Below, one piece after another: positions 50,859 through 59,339 of a stretch of 64,000 nucleotides of DNA. The translations under genes were made by a program, and so were the position numbers. A model generated the notes under the pieces. That model was not told the origin of the DNA. It ran no database searches and saw only the letters and a list, made by a program, of their open reading frames with translations. Within the stretch, counting starts at the first letter, position 1. Each line of letters opens with the position of its first letter. Location of the stretch: assembly GCF_914271485.1 (NCBI RefSeq), contig NZ_CAJZAG010000010.1, forward strand, positions 1-64,000. The letters run 5' to 3'. The stretch is from Cupriavidus pampae (lineage in GTDB: Bacteria > Pseudomonadota > Gammaproteobacteria > Burkholderiales > Burkholderiaceae).

Positions 50859-50885
50859 CCATCTCCCTCTGCCCGAGGGAGATGG
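50859..50885. terminator. Bidirectional hairpin between convergent genes
   Basis: An 11-bp perfect stem (CCATCTCCCTC / GAGGGAGATGG) with a 5-base loop lies between the CMD-family and M20 peptidase stop codons. Confidence 0.65.
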
Positions 50886-50898
50886 AACGAAACACAGC

Positions 50899-52269
50899 TT
50901 AACGCGCGCGCTTCGGCAGAACCGGCTGCACCACGCCGTCCACACCGACCAGGCCCAGCACCGTCGTCATCGCCAGCTGCGCGCCTTCCCAGGCATTGGT
51001 GGGATCGAACCACTCGTCGCGCGAATGCGAGCCACCGGCCTTGCCGCCGCTACCGAGAATGACCGCCGGAATGCCCAGCGACATCGGCACGTTCGCATCG
51101 GTACTGCCGCCACGCAGCGAGGGCTTCTCCTTACCGTTACCTTGAATCACACGCACCGCGGACTGCACGATCAGCGAGTCGGTCGCGGTCTGACCGGCGG
51201 GACGATCGCCGATCAGCTTCTTGTCGAAGGTGATCTGGTTCTTGCCTTCGGCGGACCAGCGCTTGTTCTCCTCGCTCACACCAGCCTCGATGGCCGCCAT
51301 GATCTGTTTCTCGGTTTCAAGCAGTGCGGGAGTGCCATTCGAGCGGATATCAATCGCGATACGCGCGTCGCCGGCAATGGCGTTCACCGATGTGCCGCCA
51401 CCGACGGTGCCGACCGTGAAGGTAGTCTTCGGATCGGTAGGGGTGCGCACATCGCTGATCTTGCCCACCGCGCGGCCCATCGCATGGATCGCGCTCGGCA
51501 GGCCGAACGCGCCAAAGCTGTGGCCGCCGGGGCCGCGGAACGTGACTTCGTAGCGATGGCTGCCGGTACCCTGCGTCAACACGCTGCCGCCGGTGCCGGG
51601 CTCCAGCCCAACCATGCCGTCGATGTCCGGATGGTCGCGGAACAGCGCCTTCATGCCGCGCAGGTTGCCGAGCTCTTCCTCGCCAACGTTACCGACGAAC
51701 ACGATATCGCCGACGGTGCGCACCTTGTTGTCGTTGAGCACCTTGATCATCGACAGCAGCACGGCGAGGCCGCGTGTGTCATCGGCGATGCCCGGCGCAT
51801 ACAGCTTGCCATCGCGCTCCTTGACGGTGACGTCGGTGCCTTCCGGAAATACGGTATCGAGGTGAGCCGACACGACAATGCGTGGACCGTTGCCGGTGCC
51901 CTTGCGCACGCCGATCGCATTGCCTTCGCTGTCCATATGCGCATCGGCAAGCCCCAACGCCTTGAGCCGCGACAGGAAATACTCGGCGCGTACCTTCTCC
52001 TTGAACGGCGGCGACGGGATCTGCACCATCGTCTTCAGTTCGGCAAGCGTGCGCGCGTCATCGGCCTGGAGGTCCGCCAGCACCTTCTTCACCAGCGGCG
52101 CACTCTCGAGCCGCGTGTAGGTGCCATCCACGGCAGGCGAGACAGGGCCAACGGGAAACGTTTGCGCGCTGACGCCACTGGCTGCTAGCGCAAGCAAGGC
52201 GGCGCAGGGCGCGGCAACCATCGACGAACGGACCGACTGCAAGGCGTTGAAGCGAATTCGATATGTCAT
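50899..52269 (-). CDS. Exported M20-family metallopeptidase
   Basis: The 456-residue zinc peptidase (PepT/ArgE/CPG2 clan) has an export signal (VAAPCAALLALAASGVSAQ) after a charged leader. Metal-ligand motifs follow: SAHLDTVF, GIADDTRG, the catalytic pair GNVGEEELGN, and the C-terminal SHSRDEWF. The lid domain has the PGGHSFGAFG dimerisation block. Substrate is unknown; CPG2-like members cleave acyl-glutamates or small peptides. I start at ATG 52269 (MTYRIRFNALQ); a later ATG directly before the signal is possible. Its upstream gap (52270-52516) is divergent to the next toxin–antitoxin pair. Confidence 0.87.
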   Translation of the reverse strand: MTYRIRFNALQSVRSSMVAAPCAALLALAASGVSAQTFPVGPVSPAVDGTYTRLESAPLVKKVLADLQADDARTLAELKTMVQIPSPPFKEKVRAEYFLSRLKALGLADAHMDSEGNAIGVRKGTGNGPRIVVSAHLDTVFPEGTDVTVKERDGKLYAPGIADDTRGLAVLLSMIKVLNDNKVRTVGDIVFVGNVGEEELGNLRGMKALFRDHPDIDGMVGLEPGTGGSVLTQGTGSHRYEVTFRGPGGHSFGAFGLPSAIHAMGRAVGKISDVRTPTDPKTTFTVGTVGGGTSVNAIAGDARIAIDIRSNGTPALLETEKQIMAAIEAGVSEENKRWSAEGKNQITFDKKLIGDRPAGQTATDSLIVQSAVRVIQGNGKEKPSLRGGSTDANVPMSLGIPAVILGSGGKAGGSHSRDEWFDPTNAWEGAQLAMTTVLGLVGVDGVVQPVLPKRAR

Positions 52270-52516
52270 GGGGGCGCATCTCGTGTGGGTGAGACATGCG
52301 ATTCTGCCAGCACCCACGTGTTGAGGCGAACACCTGTCTCGCCACGGCAACGCCTGTTCACACGCGCCCCTCTTCCGCTTGACGATCTCGTTCCGAGAAA
52401 AGATGAGACAACTCTGATTTTGCGTGGCGGTGCGCTTTTTCGAGCGAATCGATTGGACAATCGTTCGTGCACCATGCGTCCGTATTGGTGCCAACCCATC
52501 ACGCCAGGAGGTAGCC

Positions 52517-52783
52517 ATGCACTACAACAACGCACGATCGAGATTCAGCGTCGCCGAACAACTGGAACGTAGCGCACTGTTGTTAGAGCTCGTGCGCGAT
52601 GTCCAGGAAGCTGCTGACGAATCCGGGAGGAATGTCGATGCCATCCGCTGCGTGGAGGAATGGCTGCGCTATCCGCTGCCGCTGTTCCGGGGCCAGTGCG
52701 CTCTGGAGTTGATGGAAACCCGCGAAGGCCGGGAGAAGATTCGCTATCTGATGCGAGTTGATCGTGGGGAGACGTGTGTATGA
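52517..52783 (+). CDS. MbcA/ParS-domain (DUF2384) antitoxin, HTH-less
   Basis: The 88-residue protein has a perfect AGGAGG before its ATG and ends in the toxin-binding domain seen in ParS/MbcA/Xre antitoxins (CVEEWLRYPLPLFRGQCALELMETREGREKIRYLMRVDRGE). Such antitoxins are usually 130-160 residues with an N-terminal helix-turn-helix. Here the region before the domain is only about 45 residues and shows no HTH. It overlaps the RES toxin gene by 4 bases. It should neutralise that toxin by inserting its C-terminus into the active-site cleft. Autoregulation through DNA binding is doubtful. Confidence 0.8.
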   Translation: MHYNNARSRFSVAEQLERSALLLELVRDVQEAADESGRNVDAIRCVEEWLRYPLPLFRGQCALELMETREGREKIRYLMRVDRGETCV

Positions 52784-53388
52784 CGGTATCAGTCTGGAGA
52801 ATAGCGAGGGAGACGCCTGAGTACGCGTCAGATGCGATGACCGGCGACGGCGCGCGCATTGGCGGAGGCCGCTGGAACCCGCGAGGTATGCCGGTCGTCT
52901 ACACCGCTTGCAACGTATCGCTGGCATGCCTGGAGTCGTCTGCGCATCTGTCGGCAGCATCCACTCAACGTGACCGATTTCTGATACGAATCGATGTCCC
53001 GATCGCGATTTGGGAGCGCGCGAGGGTTTTGACGTGTGAGACTGCACCTGTCGGCTGGGATGCCGTACCCGCAGCCCTGACGAGCTTGGATTTGGGCCGC
53101 AAGTGGTTGCTGGATCCGGAGGGCCCCGCCCTGCTTCGCGTACCCTCATCAGTGATTCCGGAGGAGAGCAACATCCTGATCAATCCGTCTCATCCGGATG
53201 CCAAAGAGCTTAAGACAGTCAAGCTCAGGCTGTGGCATTACGACGATCGCGTTTTCGGCAACATCCCGGATGTGGGCGTGCCGATCTTCAATGACGGCAA
53301 GCTGGTCATCGAAGCCGATGTCAATCTGTACATGGTGGCTCACGCGCGGGATCGTCCGGGTGCATCGGGGCATGCGCATCCGGCATAG
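52780..53388 (+). CDS. RES-domain toxin (ParT/MbcT type)
   Basis: RES toxins consume NAD+ or ADP-ribosylate targets. The 202-residue product has the family core: an early arginine (VWRIAR), GGGRWNPRGMPVVYTA with R31 and Y41, and E52 in LACLESSAH. The central DRFLIRIDVP strand and C-terminal LRVPSSVIPEESNILINPSHPDA (the serine-bearing R-x-P-S segment) follow. It is placed after, and overlaps, its antitoxin gene. The ATG at 52780 is used; a GTG two codons earlier is possible. Confidence 0.88.
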   Translation: MTVSVWRIARETPEYASDAMTGDGARIGGGRWNPRGMPVVYTACNVSLACLESSAHLSAASTQRDRFLIRIDVPIAIWERARVLTCETAPVGWDAVPAALTSLDLGRKWLLDPEGPALLRVPSSVIPEESNILINPSHPDAKELKTVKLRLWHYDDRVFGNIPDVGVPIFNDGKLVIEADVNLYMVAHARDRPGASGHAHPA

Positions 53389-53459
53389 TTGAGCGACGCA
53401 TTGATCATGGCAGGTCGGTCGTGAGGACTCCACACTGAAGGCGTCCACTGGAGCTTCCC

Positions 53460-53771
53460 ATGTACATGATCCTTACCGACCGATCCTGCATTGCGCTCTT
53501 GCTTCGGCCCGGGGCGGTGCTGCGTTGCCGTCGGGGCACGCTGTGGCTGACCATGGAGACGCGCGAGCGGCGGCAGGCGGAGGATGTGGTGCTCGCGCGC
53601 GGCGACTGTTACCGCGTCACCGCATCGGGCAGTTATTTCGTGAGCGCGCCCGGTGGCGGGACCGCCGTGTGCGGTATTGACGTGCCAACCTTCGCGGCTT
53701 CGCTACGAATCCAATCCGCGACACGCCGCACGTCCTCGCGCGGATGGGCGTTCGCGTGGATGAGCCAGTAG
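53460..53771 (+). CDS. DUF2917 family small protein
   Basis: The 103-residue protein matches the DUF2917 pattern of Burkholderiales: LLLRPGAVLRCRRGTLWLTMETRE followed by EDVVLARGDCYRVTASGSYFVSA, a small beta-barrel-like core. Function is unknown. The last 46 codons overlap the convergent LysR gene by 139 bp. The DUF2917 core ends before the overlap, so the tail (IQSATRRTSSRGWAFAWMSQ) is antisense read-through and probably not functional. Confidence 0.65.
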   Translation: MYMILTDRSCIALLLRPGAVLRCRRGTLWLTMETRERRQAEDVVLARGDCYRVTASGSYFVSAPGGGTAVCGIDVPTFAASLRIQSATRRTSSRGWAFAWMSQ

Positions 53772-54586
53772 GCGTTGGGACTTGGCACCGTGTTGGCCAG
53801 CGCGGACACCACTGCCAGTTGGCCGCCTTCGATCAGCGGCTGGATCAACTCCAGCCGACCCAGCGCCACCCCCTGCCCTGCCAGCGCCGCGTGGATGGTC
53901 TGGTCATAGAGATTGAAACGCAGGATGCCTCGCTTGCTGGCCTGACGAAAGCCGCGTTGATTGAGCCAGCTGCGCCACTGCAACCACGGTCGCGGGTCGT
54001 CGAAGTCCAGCAGCGGATATCGCGCGAGATCGTCGACTTTCTCAACCGCCTCCACGCCTAGCGACGGATGCGCGACCGGCGCGATGGTCTCGCCAAACAG
54101 TCGCAATGCATCGACCGGCGCCGCAGCTTCGCGACAGTAACGCACCGCAAGGTCGATGCCGTCAGCACGCAGATCGCTGATCTGGTTATTGGCGGAGAGC
54201 CGCACATCGAGGTGCGGATATCTGCGTTGCAACGAATTGAGCCGCGGCAACAGCCACAACCCCGCCACACCGATACTAGCGGTAACGGTCACGGGCTGAT
54301 GCCCCTCGCCACGCCGAATCTCGGCGGCGACATCCTGCATCTGCTGCAACGCCGCATCGGCCGTGCGGAACAGACGCTCGCCTTCCGGCGTGAAAGCCAC
54401 GCCACGATGCTGGCGCACGAATAACTGCACGCCGAGCTGCTCCTCCAGTGCACGCACCTGTCGGCTCACCGCCGATTGCGTCAGACACAGGTCGTCCGCG
54501 GCCTGCGTCACGCTCATGCGACGGCCGACGGCCACAAACCCCTTGAGCAAATCCAGCGAGAACAACCTTGCAAGCGCGACGGACAT
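53633..54586 (-). CDS. LysR-family regulator (GcvA-like)
   Basis: The 317-residue regulator has a winged-helix N-terminus (LLKGFVAVGRRMSVTQAADDLCLTQSAVSRQVRALEEQLGVQLFVRQHRGVAFTPEGE). The effector domain is typical of the GcvA/AmpR subgroup (LWLLPRLNSLQRRYPHLDVRLSANNQISDLRADGIDLAVRY). It is divergent from a monocarboxylate-type MFS gene across 182 bp, the usual arrangement for a LysR regulator and its target. I found no palindrome I would call the T-N11-A site with confidence. Confidence 0.9.
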   Translation of the reverse strand: MSVALARLFSLDLLKGFVAVGRRMSVTQAADDLCLTQSAVSRQVRALEEQLGVQLFVRQHRGVAFTPEGERLFRTADAALQQMQDVAAEIRRGEGHQPVTVTASIGVAGLWLLPRLNSLQRRYPHLDVRLSANNQISDLRADGIDLAVRYCREAAAPVDALRLFGETIAPVAHPSLGVEAVEKVDDLARYPLLDFDDPRPWLQWRSWLNQRGFRQASKRGILRFNLYDQTIHAALAGQGVALGRLELIQPLIEGGQLAVVSALANTVPSPNAYWLIHANAHPREDVRRVADWIRSEAAKVGTSIPHTAVPPPGALTK

Positions 54587-54768
54587 GCAAAGACCTCATG
54601 CGTGAAGGTGGAATGGTGGCATTACAGCACGATGTGAAGCCACCCTGCCCAACTTCCGCCAGCGATTTGCCATGCACAGACGGAATGTCAAAGCGTCGCA
54701 ATTTTTGTTTGCGTACGGCCGCGGCGTCGCCTGAAATAGGGTCATCGCCCAACCCACACCAATCGCTC

Positions 54769-56001
54769 ATGAAACCCTCCCCGCAACACTGGTGGCAACA
54801 GACCTGGGGCCTCGTGCTCGCGGGCGGCCTGATCATGGGCATCGCGCTGGGTGTGCGCCACGTGCAGGGCATGTTCCTGCTGCCGATCATCATGGATCGC
54901 GGCTGGACTCGAGAGAGCTTCGGTTTCGCGATGGCCGTGCAGAACCTCACGTGGGGTCTCGCCCAGCCGCTCACCGGCATGCTTGCCGATCGCTTCGGTT
55001 CATGGAAAGTCATGGTCGGCGGCATGCTGCTATACGCCGTGGGCCTGATCACCATGACCCACGCCACCAATGTGCAGACCTTCGTGTGGACCGCCGGCGT
55101 CTGCATCGGCATTGCGCAGTCGGGCACCACGTTCGGCGTGGTCTACGGCGCATTGAGCCGCATGGTCCCACCCGCGCGACGCAGCTGGGCCCTTGGCGTG
55201 GCCGGCGCCATCGGCGGCATCGGGCAGTTTCTGCTGGTACCGGCCGCGCAGGCGATGCTGTCCGGCCTGGGATGGGCTGGCGCGCTGGTCTGGTTCGCCA
55301 TCGTGGCACTGGCGCTGCTGCCGATGGGCCTGCCATTCCATGACAAGCAGAACAGTCAGTCCCACGACGCCACCGCAGACCATCCCCGGTTACTGCCGGC
55401 CTTGCGCGAGGCATTCAGCCACTCCGGCTTCTGGCTGCTGAACCTCGGCTTTCTGGCGTGCGGATTCCAGCTGGCGTTCATCGCCAACCACCTGCCGGCA
55501 TACCTCGTCGACAAGGGCATGCCGCCGCGCGATGGCATGGTGGCGCTCGCAATCATCGCGCTATCCAACGTGCTCGGCATCTACGTGTTCGGGTTGCTCG
55601 GCGGCCGCTATCCCCGCAAGTACACGTTATCGATGATCTATCTGGCGCGCAGCGCAGCCATGGCGTTGTTCGTGCTGCTGCCGCTCAGCGCGTTCAGCCT
55701 GTATGCATTCGCCGCGGCGATGGGCCTGCTTTGGCTCGGCACCGTGCCGCTGACCAACGGCATCGTGTCGCAGATCTTCGGGGTGCGCTACCTCGCCACG
55801 TTGTTCGGCTTCGTGTTCTTTGGGCACCAGCTCGGCTCGTTCCTCGGCGTCTGGCTCGGCGGCGTGGTCTTCGAGTCGACGCATTCCTACGACCTCGTAT
55901 GGCTGTGCGCCATGGCACTCGGCGTCATCGCCGCGGCCCTGCACTGGCCGATCGACGATCGCGAACTTGTGCGCGCCACGCCGGGATTCGCCATGCGCTG
56001 A
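54769..56001 (+). CDS. MFS carrier of the monocarboxylate/oxalate type
   Basis: The 410-residue carrier has twelve predicted membrane segments. Segment 1-2 reads GIALGVRHVQGMFLLPIIMDRGWTRESFGFAMAVQNLTWGLAQPLTGMLADRFGSWKVM, the pattern of monocarboxylate/formate-oxalate-type (OFA/MCT) carriers. The start at ATG 54769 gives MKPSPQHWWQQTWG; upstream in-frame codons overlap the LysR promoter. It lies between the divergent LysR gene and the catabolic operon, which suggests uptake of the operon's substrate, although the operon has its own promoter. Confidence 0.87.
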   Translation: MKPSPQHWWQQTWGLVLAGGLIMGIALGVRHVQGMFLLPIIMDRGWTRESFGFAMAVQNLTWGLAQPLTGMLADRFGSWKVMVGGMLLYAVGLITMTHATNVQTFVWTAGVCIGIAQSGTTFGVVYGALSRMVPPARRSWALGVAGAIGGIGQFLLVPAAQAMLSGLGWAGALVWFAIVALALLPMGLPFHDKQNSQSHDATADHPRLLPALREAFSHSGFWLLNLGFLACGFQLAFIANHLPAYLVDKGMPPRDGMVALAIIALSNVLGIYVFGLLGGRYPRKYTLSMIYLARSAAMALFVLLPLSAFSLYAFAAAMGLLWLGTVPLTNGIVSQIFGVRYLATLFGFVFFGHQLGSFLGVWLGGVVFESTHSYDLVWLCAMALGVIAAALHWPIDDRELVRATPGFAMR

Positions 56002-56055
56002 TCCCGCATCTATCAGGCGGCGCCAGCATCACACACGACGCTTCTTGCATCCGTC

Positions 56056-56122
56056 TTGACTTCCATATGTCCATGCCACAGAATATGTTCGAACATAAAG
56101 ATTTGAACGCAACGGTTCGAAC
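56056..56122 (+). promoter_or_regulatory. Catabolic operon promoter with palindromic operators
   Basis: TTGACT at 56056 is followed after 17 bases by CAGAAT (56079), a usable sigma-70 pair. Immediately after lies the perfect 14-bp palindrome TATGTTCGAACATA (56084-56097), then a second GTTCGAAC (56115-56122) and a TTGAAC half-site between them. A repressor there would cover the transcription start. The GntR gene at the end of the operon is the likely binder. Confidence 0.6.
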
Positions 56123-56139
56123 ACAGCGAGGCAGACAGC

Positions 56140-57042
56140 ATGGAAGGCAAGGTAGTGGTGGTAACGGGCGCGTGCGGCGGCATTGGCCGTGGGATTGCAT
56201 TGGCGCTGGCGAAGGCGGGCGCAAGCGTCGTCGTCAATGACGTCGGCGTGTCGCTCACCGGACAAGGCGGCGACGGCACCGTCACCGATCGTCTGGTCGA
56301 GGAGATCCGTGCGGCGGGCGGCACCGCCGTCGCCAATACGGACAGCGTGACCACCTGGCAGGGCGCCGCGAATATCGTGGCCAGCGCGCTCGATCATTAC
56401 GGACGCATCGACGGCATCGTCAACAACGCCGGCAACCTGCGCGACCGCTTCTTCCACAATATGAACGAGGAAGAGTGGCGCGCCGTCATCGACGTGCACC
56501 TGCACGGCACCTTCTTCGTCAGTCGCGCCGCCGCACCCCATTTCAAAGTGCAGAACAGCGGTTCCTACGTGCACATGACGTCCACGTCGGGGTTGATCGG
56601 CAACTTCGGACAAGCCAACTATTCCGCCGCCAAGCTCGGCATCGCCGCGCTGTCGAAGTCCATCGCGCTGGACATGCAGAAGTTCAACGTGCGCTCGAAC
56701 TGCATCGCGCCGTTCGCGTGGAGCCGCATGACGGACTCGATCCCGGCCACCACGCCCGAGGAAGCCGCGCGCGTGGAAAAACTCAAGAAGATGGAGGCGC
56801 ACAAGATCGCGCCGATGGCCGTGTATCTGGTCAGCGATGCGGCCAGTGCGGTGACCGGTCAGATCTTCGGCGTGCGCGCCAACGAGATCCTGCTGTTCAG
56901 CCAGCCCCGGCCCGTGCGCTCCGTTCATTGCAGCGAAGGCTGGACCCCCGAGCGCATCGCCGAGGTGGCGATTCCCGCCATGCAGACCAGCTTTCACGAA
57001 CTCGAGCGCTCGCCCGACGTGGTGTGCTGGGACCCGATTTGA
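56140..57042 (+). CDS. SDR-family hydroxyacyl-CoA dehydrogenase-like protein
   Basis: The 300-residue short-chain dehydrogenase has the NAD(P) motif TGACGGIG (9-16), NNAG (95-98), the catalytic serine S150 (MTSTSG) and YSAAK (Y161, K165). The sequence VVNDVGVSLTGQGGD and the C-terminal extension after residue 250 resemble the dehydrogenase domain of peroxisomal multifunctional enzyme type 2, which acts on 3-hydroxyacyl-CoA. Given the neighbours (DUF35, thiolase-like, CoA-transferase) it probably oxidises a CoA-bound alcohol. It is the first gene of the operon. Confidence 0.87.
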   Translation: MEGKVVVVTGACGGIGRGIALALAKAGASVVVNDVGVSLTGQGGDGTVTDRLVEEIRAAGGTAVANTDSVTTWQGAANIVASALDHYGRIDGIVNNAGNLRDRFFHNMNEEEWRAVIDVHLHGTFFVSRAAAPHFKVQNSGSYVHMTSTSGLIGNFGQANYSAAKLGIAALSKSIALDMQKFNVRSNCIAPFAWSRMTDSIPATTPEEAARVEKLKKMEAHKIAPMAVYLVSDAASAVTGQIFGVRANEILLFSQPRPVRSVHCSEGWTPERIAEVAIPAMQTSFHELERSPDVVCWDPI

Positions 57043-57072
57043 TTCGTACAAGCAGACACCACGAGACAGACC

Positions 57073-57480
57073 ATGCCCAAACCCGCACCTCAGGACGGCA
57101 CGCAGCCCGTCGGTCCTGAACAGACCTATTTCCGTTATCTGCAGTCAGGCGAATGGCGCGTGCCGCAATGCCAGAGCTGCCGCACGTTCGTGTTCTTCCC
57201 GCGCGTGAACTGCCTTGCATGCGGCAGTGAAGCCTTCGATTGGGTCGCGCCAGCCGGTGGCGGCACCATTTACTCGACGACGGTCATGCGTCGCCCCGCC
57301 GAAGCCGGTGGTGACCGCAACCTGTGCCTCGTCGACCTCGACGAAGGCTTCCGCATGATGAGCCAGATAGACGGCGTCGAAGCCAGCGTACCGAAGATCG
57401 GTGATCGCGTGCGCGCCACGCTGCGCAACGACAACGACAGCCACCTCGTGGTGTTCCAACTTACCGAGGCATCGGCATGA
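57073..57480 (+). CDS. DUF35 zinc-ribbon/OB-fold protein (ChsH2-like)
   Basis: The 135-residue protein has a rubredoxin-like zinc ribbon (C33-x2-C36 and C47-x2-C50, in PQCQSCRTFVFFPRVNCLACG) and a C-terminal OB fold (GGTIYSTTVMRRPAEAGG..., IGDRVRATL). DUF35 proteins bind acyl-CoA and work in complex with thiolase-like partners. The downstream thiolase-like gene overlaps its stop codon (ATGA), consistent with a two-subunit enzyme. Confidence 0.87.
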   Translation: MPKPAPQDGTQPVGPEQTYFRYLQSGEWRVPQCQSCRTFVFFPRVNCLACGSEAFDWVAPAGGGTIYSTTVMRRPAEAGGDRNLCLVDLDEGFRMMSQIDGVEASVPKIGDRVRATLRNDNDSHLVVFQLTEASA

Positions 57481-58646
57481 GCGATTCCCATCTGCGCGGC
57501 GCTACCGCAATCGTCGGTGTGGGTCAGGCTGGCATGGGCACTGCCCACGGCTTTACCGAAATGGAAATCCTCGCCCAGGCCGCCGCGCGCGCGGTGGCCG
57601 ACGCCGGCATGACGATGGCCGAGATCGATGGTCTGTGCACCTGCAGTGCCTCCGCCACGATGTGGGGCATGCCGGTCGCCGAGTATCTCGGCATCCGTCC
57701 GACCTTCCTCGACAGCACGATGCTCGGCGGCTCCAGCTTCGTCGCGCAGTTACTGCCGGCGATGCATGCACTGGCCTCGGGCGAATGCAATGCCGTGCTG
57801 GTCTGCTACGGCAGCACGCAACGCACGGGTGCCGTCGATCGCGCGGCCGTGACCAAGATGCGTCAGGTCCTCGACCCCCAGCCCTATGAGACCCCCTACC
57901 AGCCCATGCAGCCGATCAGCGCCTACGCGCTGGCCACCGCGCGGCATATGGCGCAATACGGCACCACACGCGAACAATTGGCCGAAGTCGCCGTAGCCGC
58001 GCGTGGCTGGGCGCAATTGAATCCGGAGGCGTTCTCGCGCGATCCGCTGACCATCGACGACGTGCTGTCCTCGCGCATGATCTGCGACCCGCTGACCATC
58101 CGCGACTGCTGCCTGCTGACCGACGGCGCCGGCGCCTTCGTGCTGGTGCGTGCCGATCGCGCACGCGACACACCACATAAGCCCGCCTATGTGCTTGGCA
58201 ACGCGAGCGCGATCTGGCATCGCCAGATCTCGTCGATGCCAGACCTGACGGTCACCGCGGCACAGGAGTCCGGCGCACGTGCCTATCGCATGGCTGGTGT
58301 CAGCAAGGACGATATCGACCTGCTGTGCCTGTACGACGCGTTCACGATCAACACGATCCTCTTCCTCGAGGATCTTGGCTTCTGCCCGAAGGGCGAAGGC
58401 GGGAATTTCGTCAGCGGCGGCAATATCGCGCCGGGCGGCTCGCTACCGGTCAACACCAACGGCGGCGGCCTCTCGTTCGGGCATCCGGGCATGTACGGCG
58501 TATTCCTCGTCATCGAGGCGGTGCGGCAGTTGCGCGGCGAAGCCGGTGCGCGCCAGCAACACGCCGAGATCGCGCTGGTGCACGGCAACGGCGCCACGCT
58601 GTCCAGCCAGTCCACTGCAATTCTCGGCACCGCGGCCGCGCTGTAA
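57477..58646 (+). CDS. Thiolase-like protein, probable retro-aldolase (Ltp2-like)
   Basis: The 389 residues have the SCP-x/thiolase fold (AIVGVGQAGM, ITDGAGAFVLV-like LLTDGAGAFVLV, NTNGGGLSFGHPGMYG). At the nucleophile position the sequence reads STMLGGSSFVAQ (80-91), so the essential thiolase cysteine is missing. The Ltp2-type aldolases, which also pair with DUF35 proteins and cleave beta-hydroxyacyl-CoA side chains, likewise lack it and rely on tyrosines; Y286 (LYDAF) and Y340 (GMYG) are candidates here. It is translationally coupled to the DUF35 gene. I infer carbon-carbon bond cleavage rather than thiolysis. Confidence 0.82.
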   Translation: MSDSHLRGATAIVGVGQAGMGTAHGFTEMEILAQAAARAVADAGMTMAEIDGLCTCSASATMWGMPVAEYLGIRPTFLDSTMLGGSSFVAQLLPAMHALASGECNAVLVCYGSTQRTGAVDRAAVTKMRQVLDPQPYETPYQPMQPISAYALATARHMAQYGTTREQLAEVAVAARGWAQLNPEAFSRDPLTIDDVLSSRMICDPLTIRDCCLLTDGAGAFVLVRADRARDTPHKPAYVLGNASAIWHRQISSMPDLTVTAAQESGARAYRMAGVSKDDIDLLCLYDAFTINTILFLEDLGFCPKGEGGNFVSGGNIAPGGSLPVNTNGGGLSFGHPGMYGVFLVIEAVRQLRGEAGARQQHAEIALVHGNGATLSSQSTAILGTAAAL

Positions 58647-58667
58647 CACATCGCCACAGGGAACGAC

Positions 58668-59339
58668 ATGATCAACAAGATTGCACCCACGCTGCGCGAC
58701 GCGGTGGCCGGCATTCACGACGGCGCCACGGTCATGGTGACCGGCTTCGGCGATGCCGGCCTGCCGGTCGAACTACTGCACGCGCTGATCGAGCAGGGCG
58801 CGAAGGACCTCACGGTCATCAGCAACAACGCCGGCACCGGCACCACGGGCCTGGCCGCGCTGCTCGCCGCCGGTCGCGTACGCAAGATGATCTGCACCTA
58901 TCCGAAGTCCTCGGGCGGCGACGTGTTCCGCGCGCTGTACAAGGAGAAGAAGATCGCGCTGGAGCTCGTGCCGCAGGGCACGCTGATCGAGCGCATGCGC
59001 GCCGCCGGCGCGGGCCTCGGCCCGTTCTATACGCCGACCGGCTTCGGCACGCCGATCGCCGACGGCAAGCCGCAAACCGTCTACAACGGCCGCGGCTACG
59101 TCCTCGAGGAACCGCTGCACGCGGACTTCGCGCTCGTAAAGGGGCACCACGCCGATCGCTGGGGCAACCTGACCTATCGACTGGCCGCGCGTGGTTTCGG
59201 GCCGGTGATGTGCACCGCGGCCAAATGCGCGATCGTGCAGGTCGATGAGGTCGTGCCGCTCGGCACGCTACCGCCCGAGCAGATCGTGACGCCGGGCATT
59301 TTTGTGAGCCGGGTCGTGCGAAAGGACAGCCAGCAATGA
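58668..59339 (+). CDS. 3-oxoacid CoA-transferase, subunit A
   Basis: The 223-residue alpha subunit of a family I CoA-transferase (PcaI/ScoA-like) has GATVMVTGFGDAGLPVELLHAL, ISNNAGTGTTGLAALL, ELVPQGTLIERMRAAGAGLGPFYTPTGFGT, and a C-terminal VDEVVPLGTLPPEQIVTPGIFV. It should move CoA from succinyl-CoA or a similar donor onto the pathway acid. It overlaps subunit B by 4 bases (ATGA) and follows the thiolase-like gene after 21 bp. Confidence 0.92.
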   Translation: MINKIAPTLRDAVAGIHDGATVMVTGFGDAGLPVELLHALIEQGAKDLTVISNNAGTGTTGLAALLAAGRVRKMICTYPKSSGGDVFRALYKEKKIALELVPQGTLIERMRAAGAGLGPFYTPTGFGTPIADGKPQTVYNGRGYVLEEPLHADFALVKGHHADRWGNLTYRLAARGFGPVMCTAAKCAIVQVDEVVPLGTLPPEQIVTPGIFVSRVVRKDSQQ

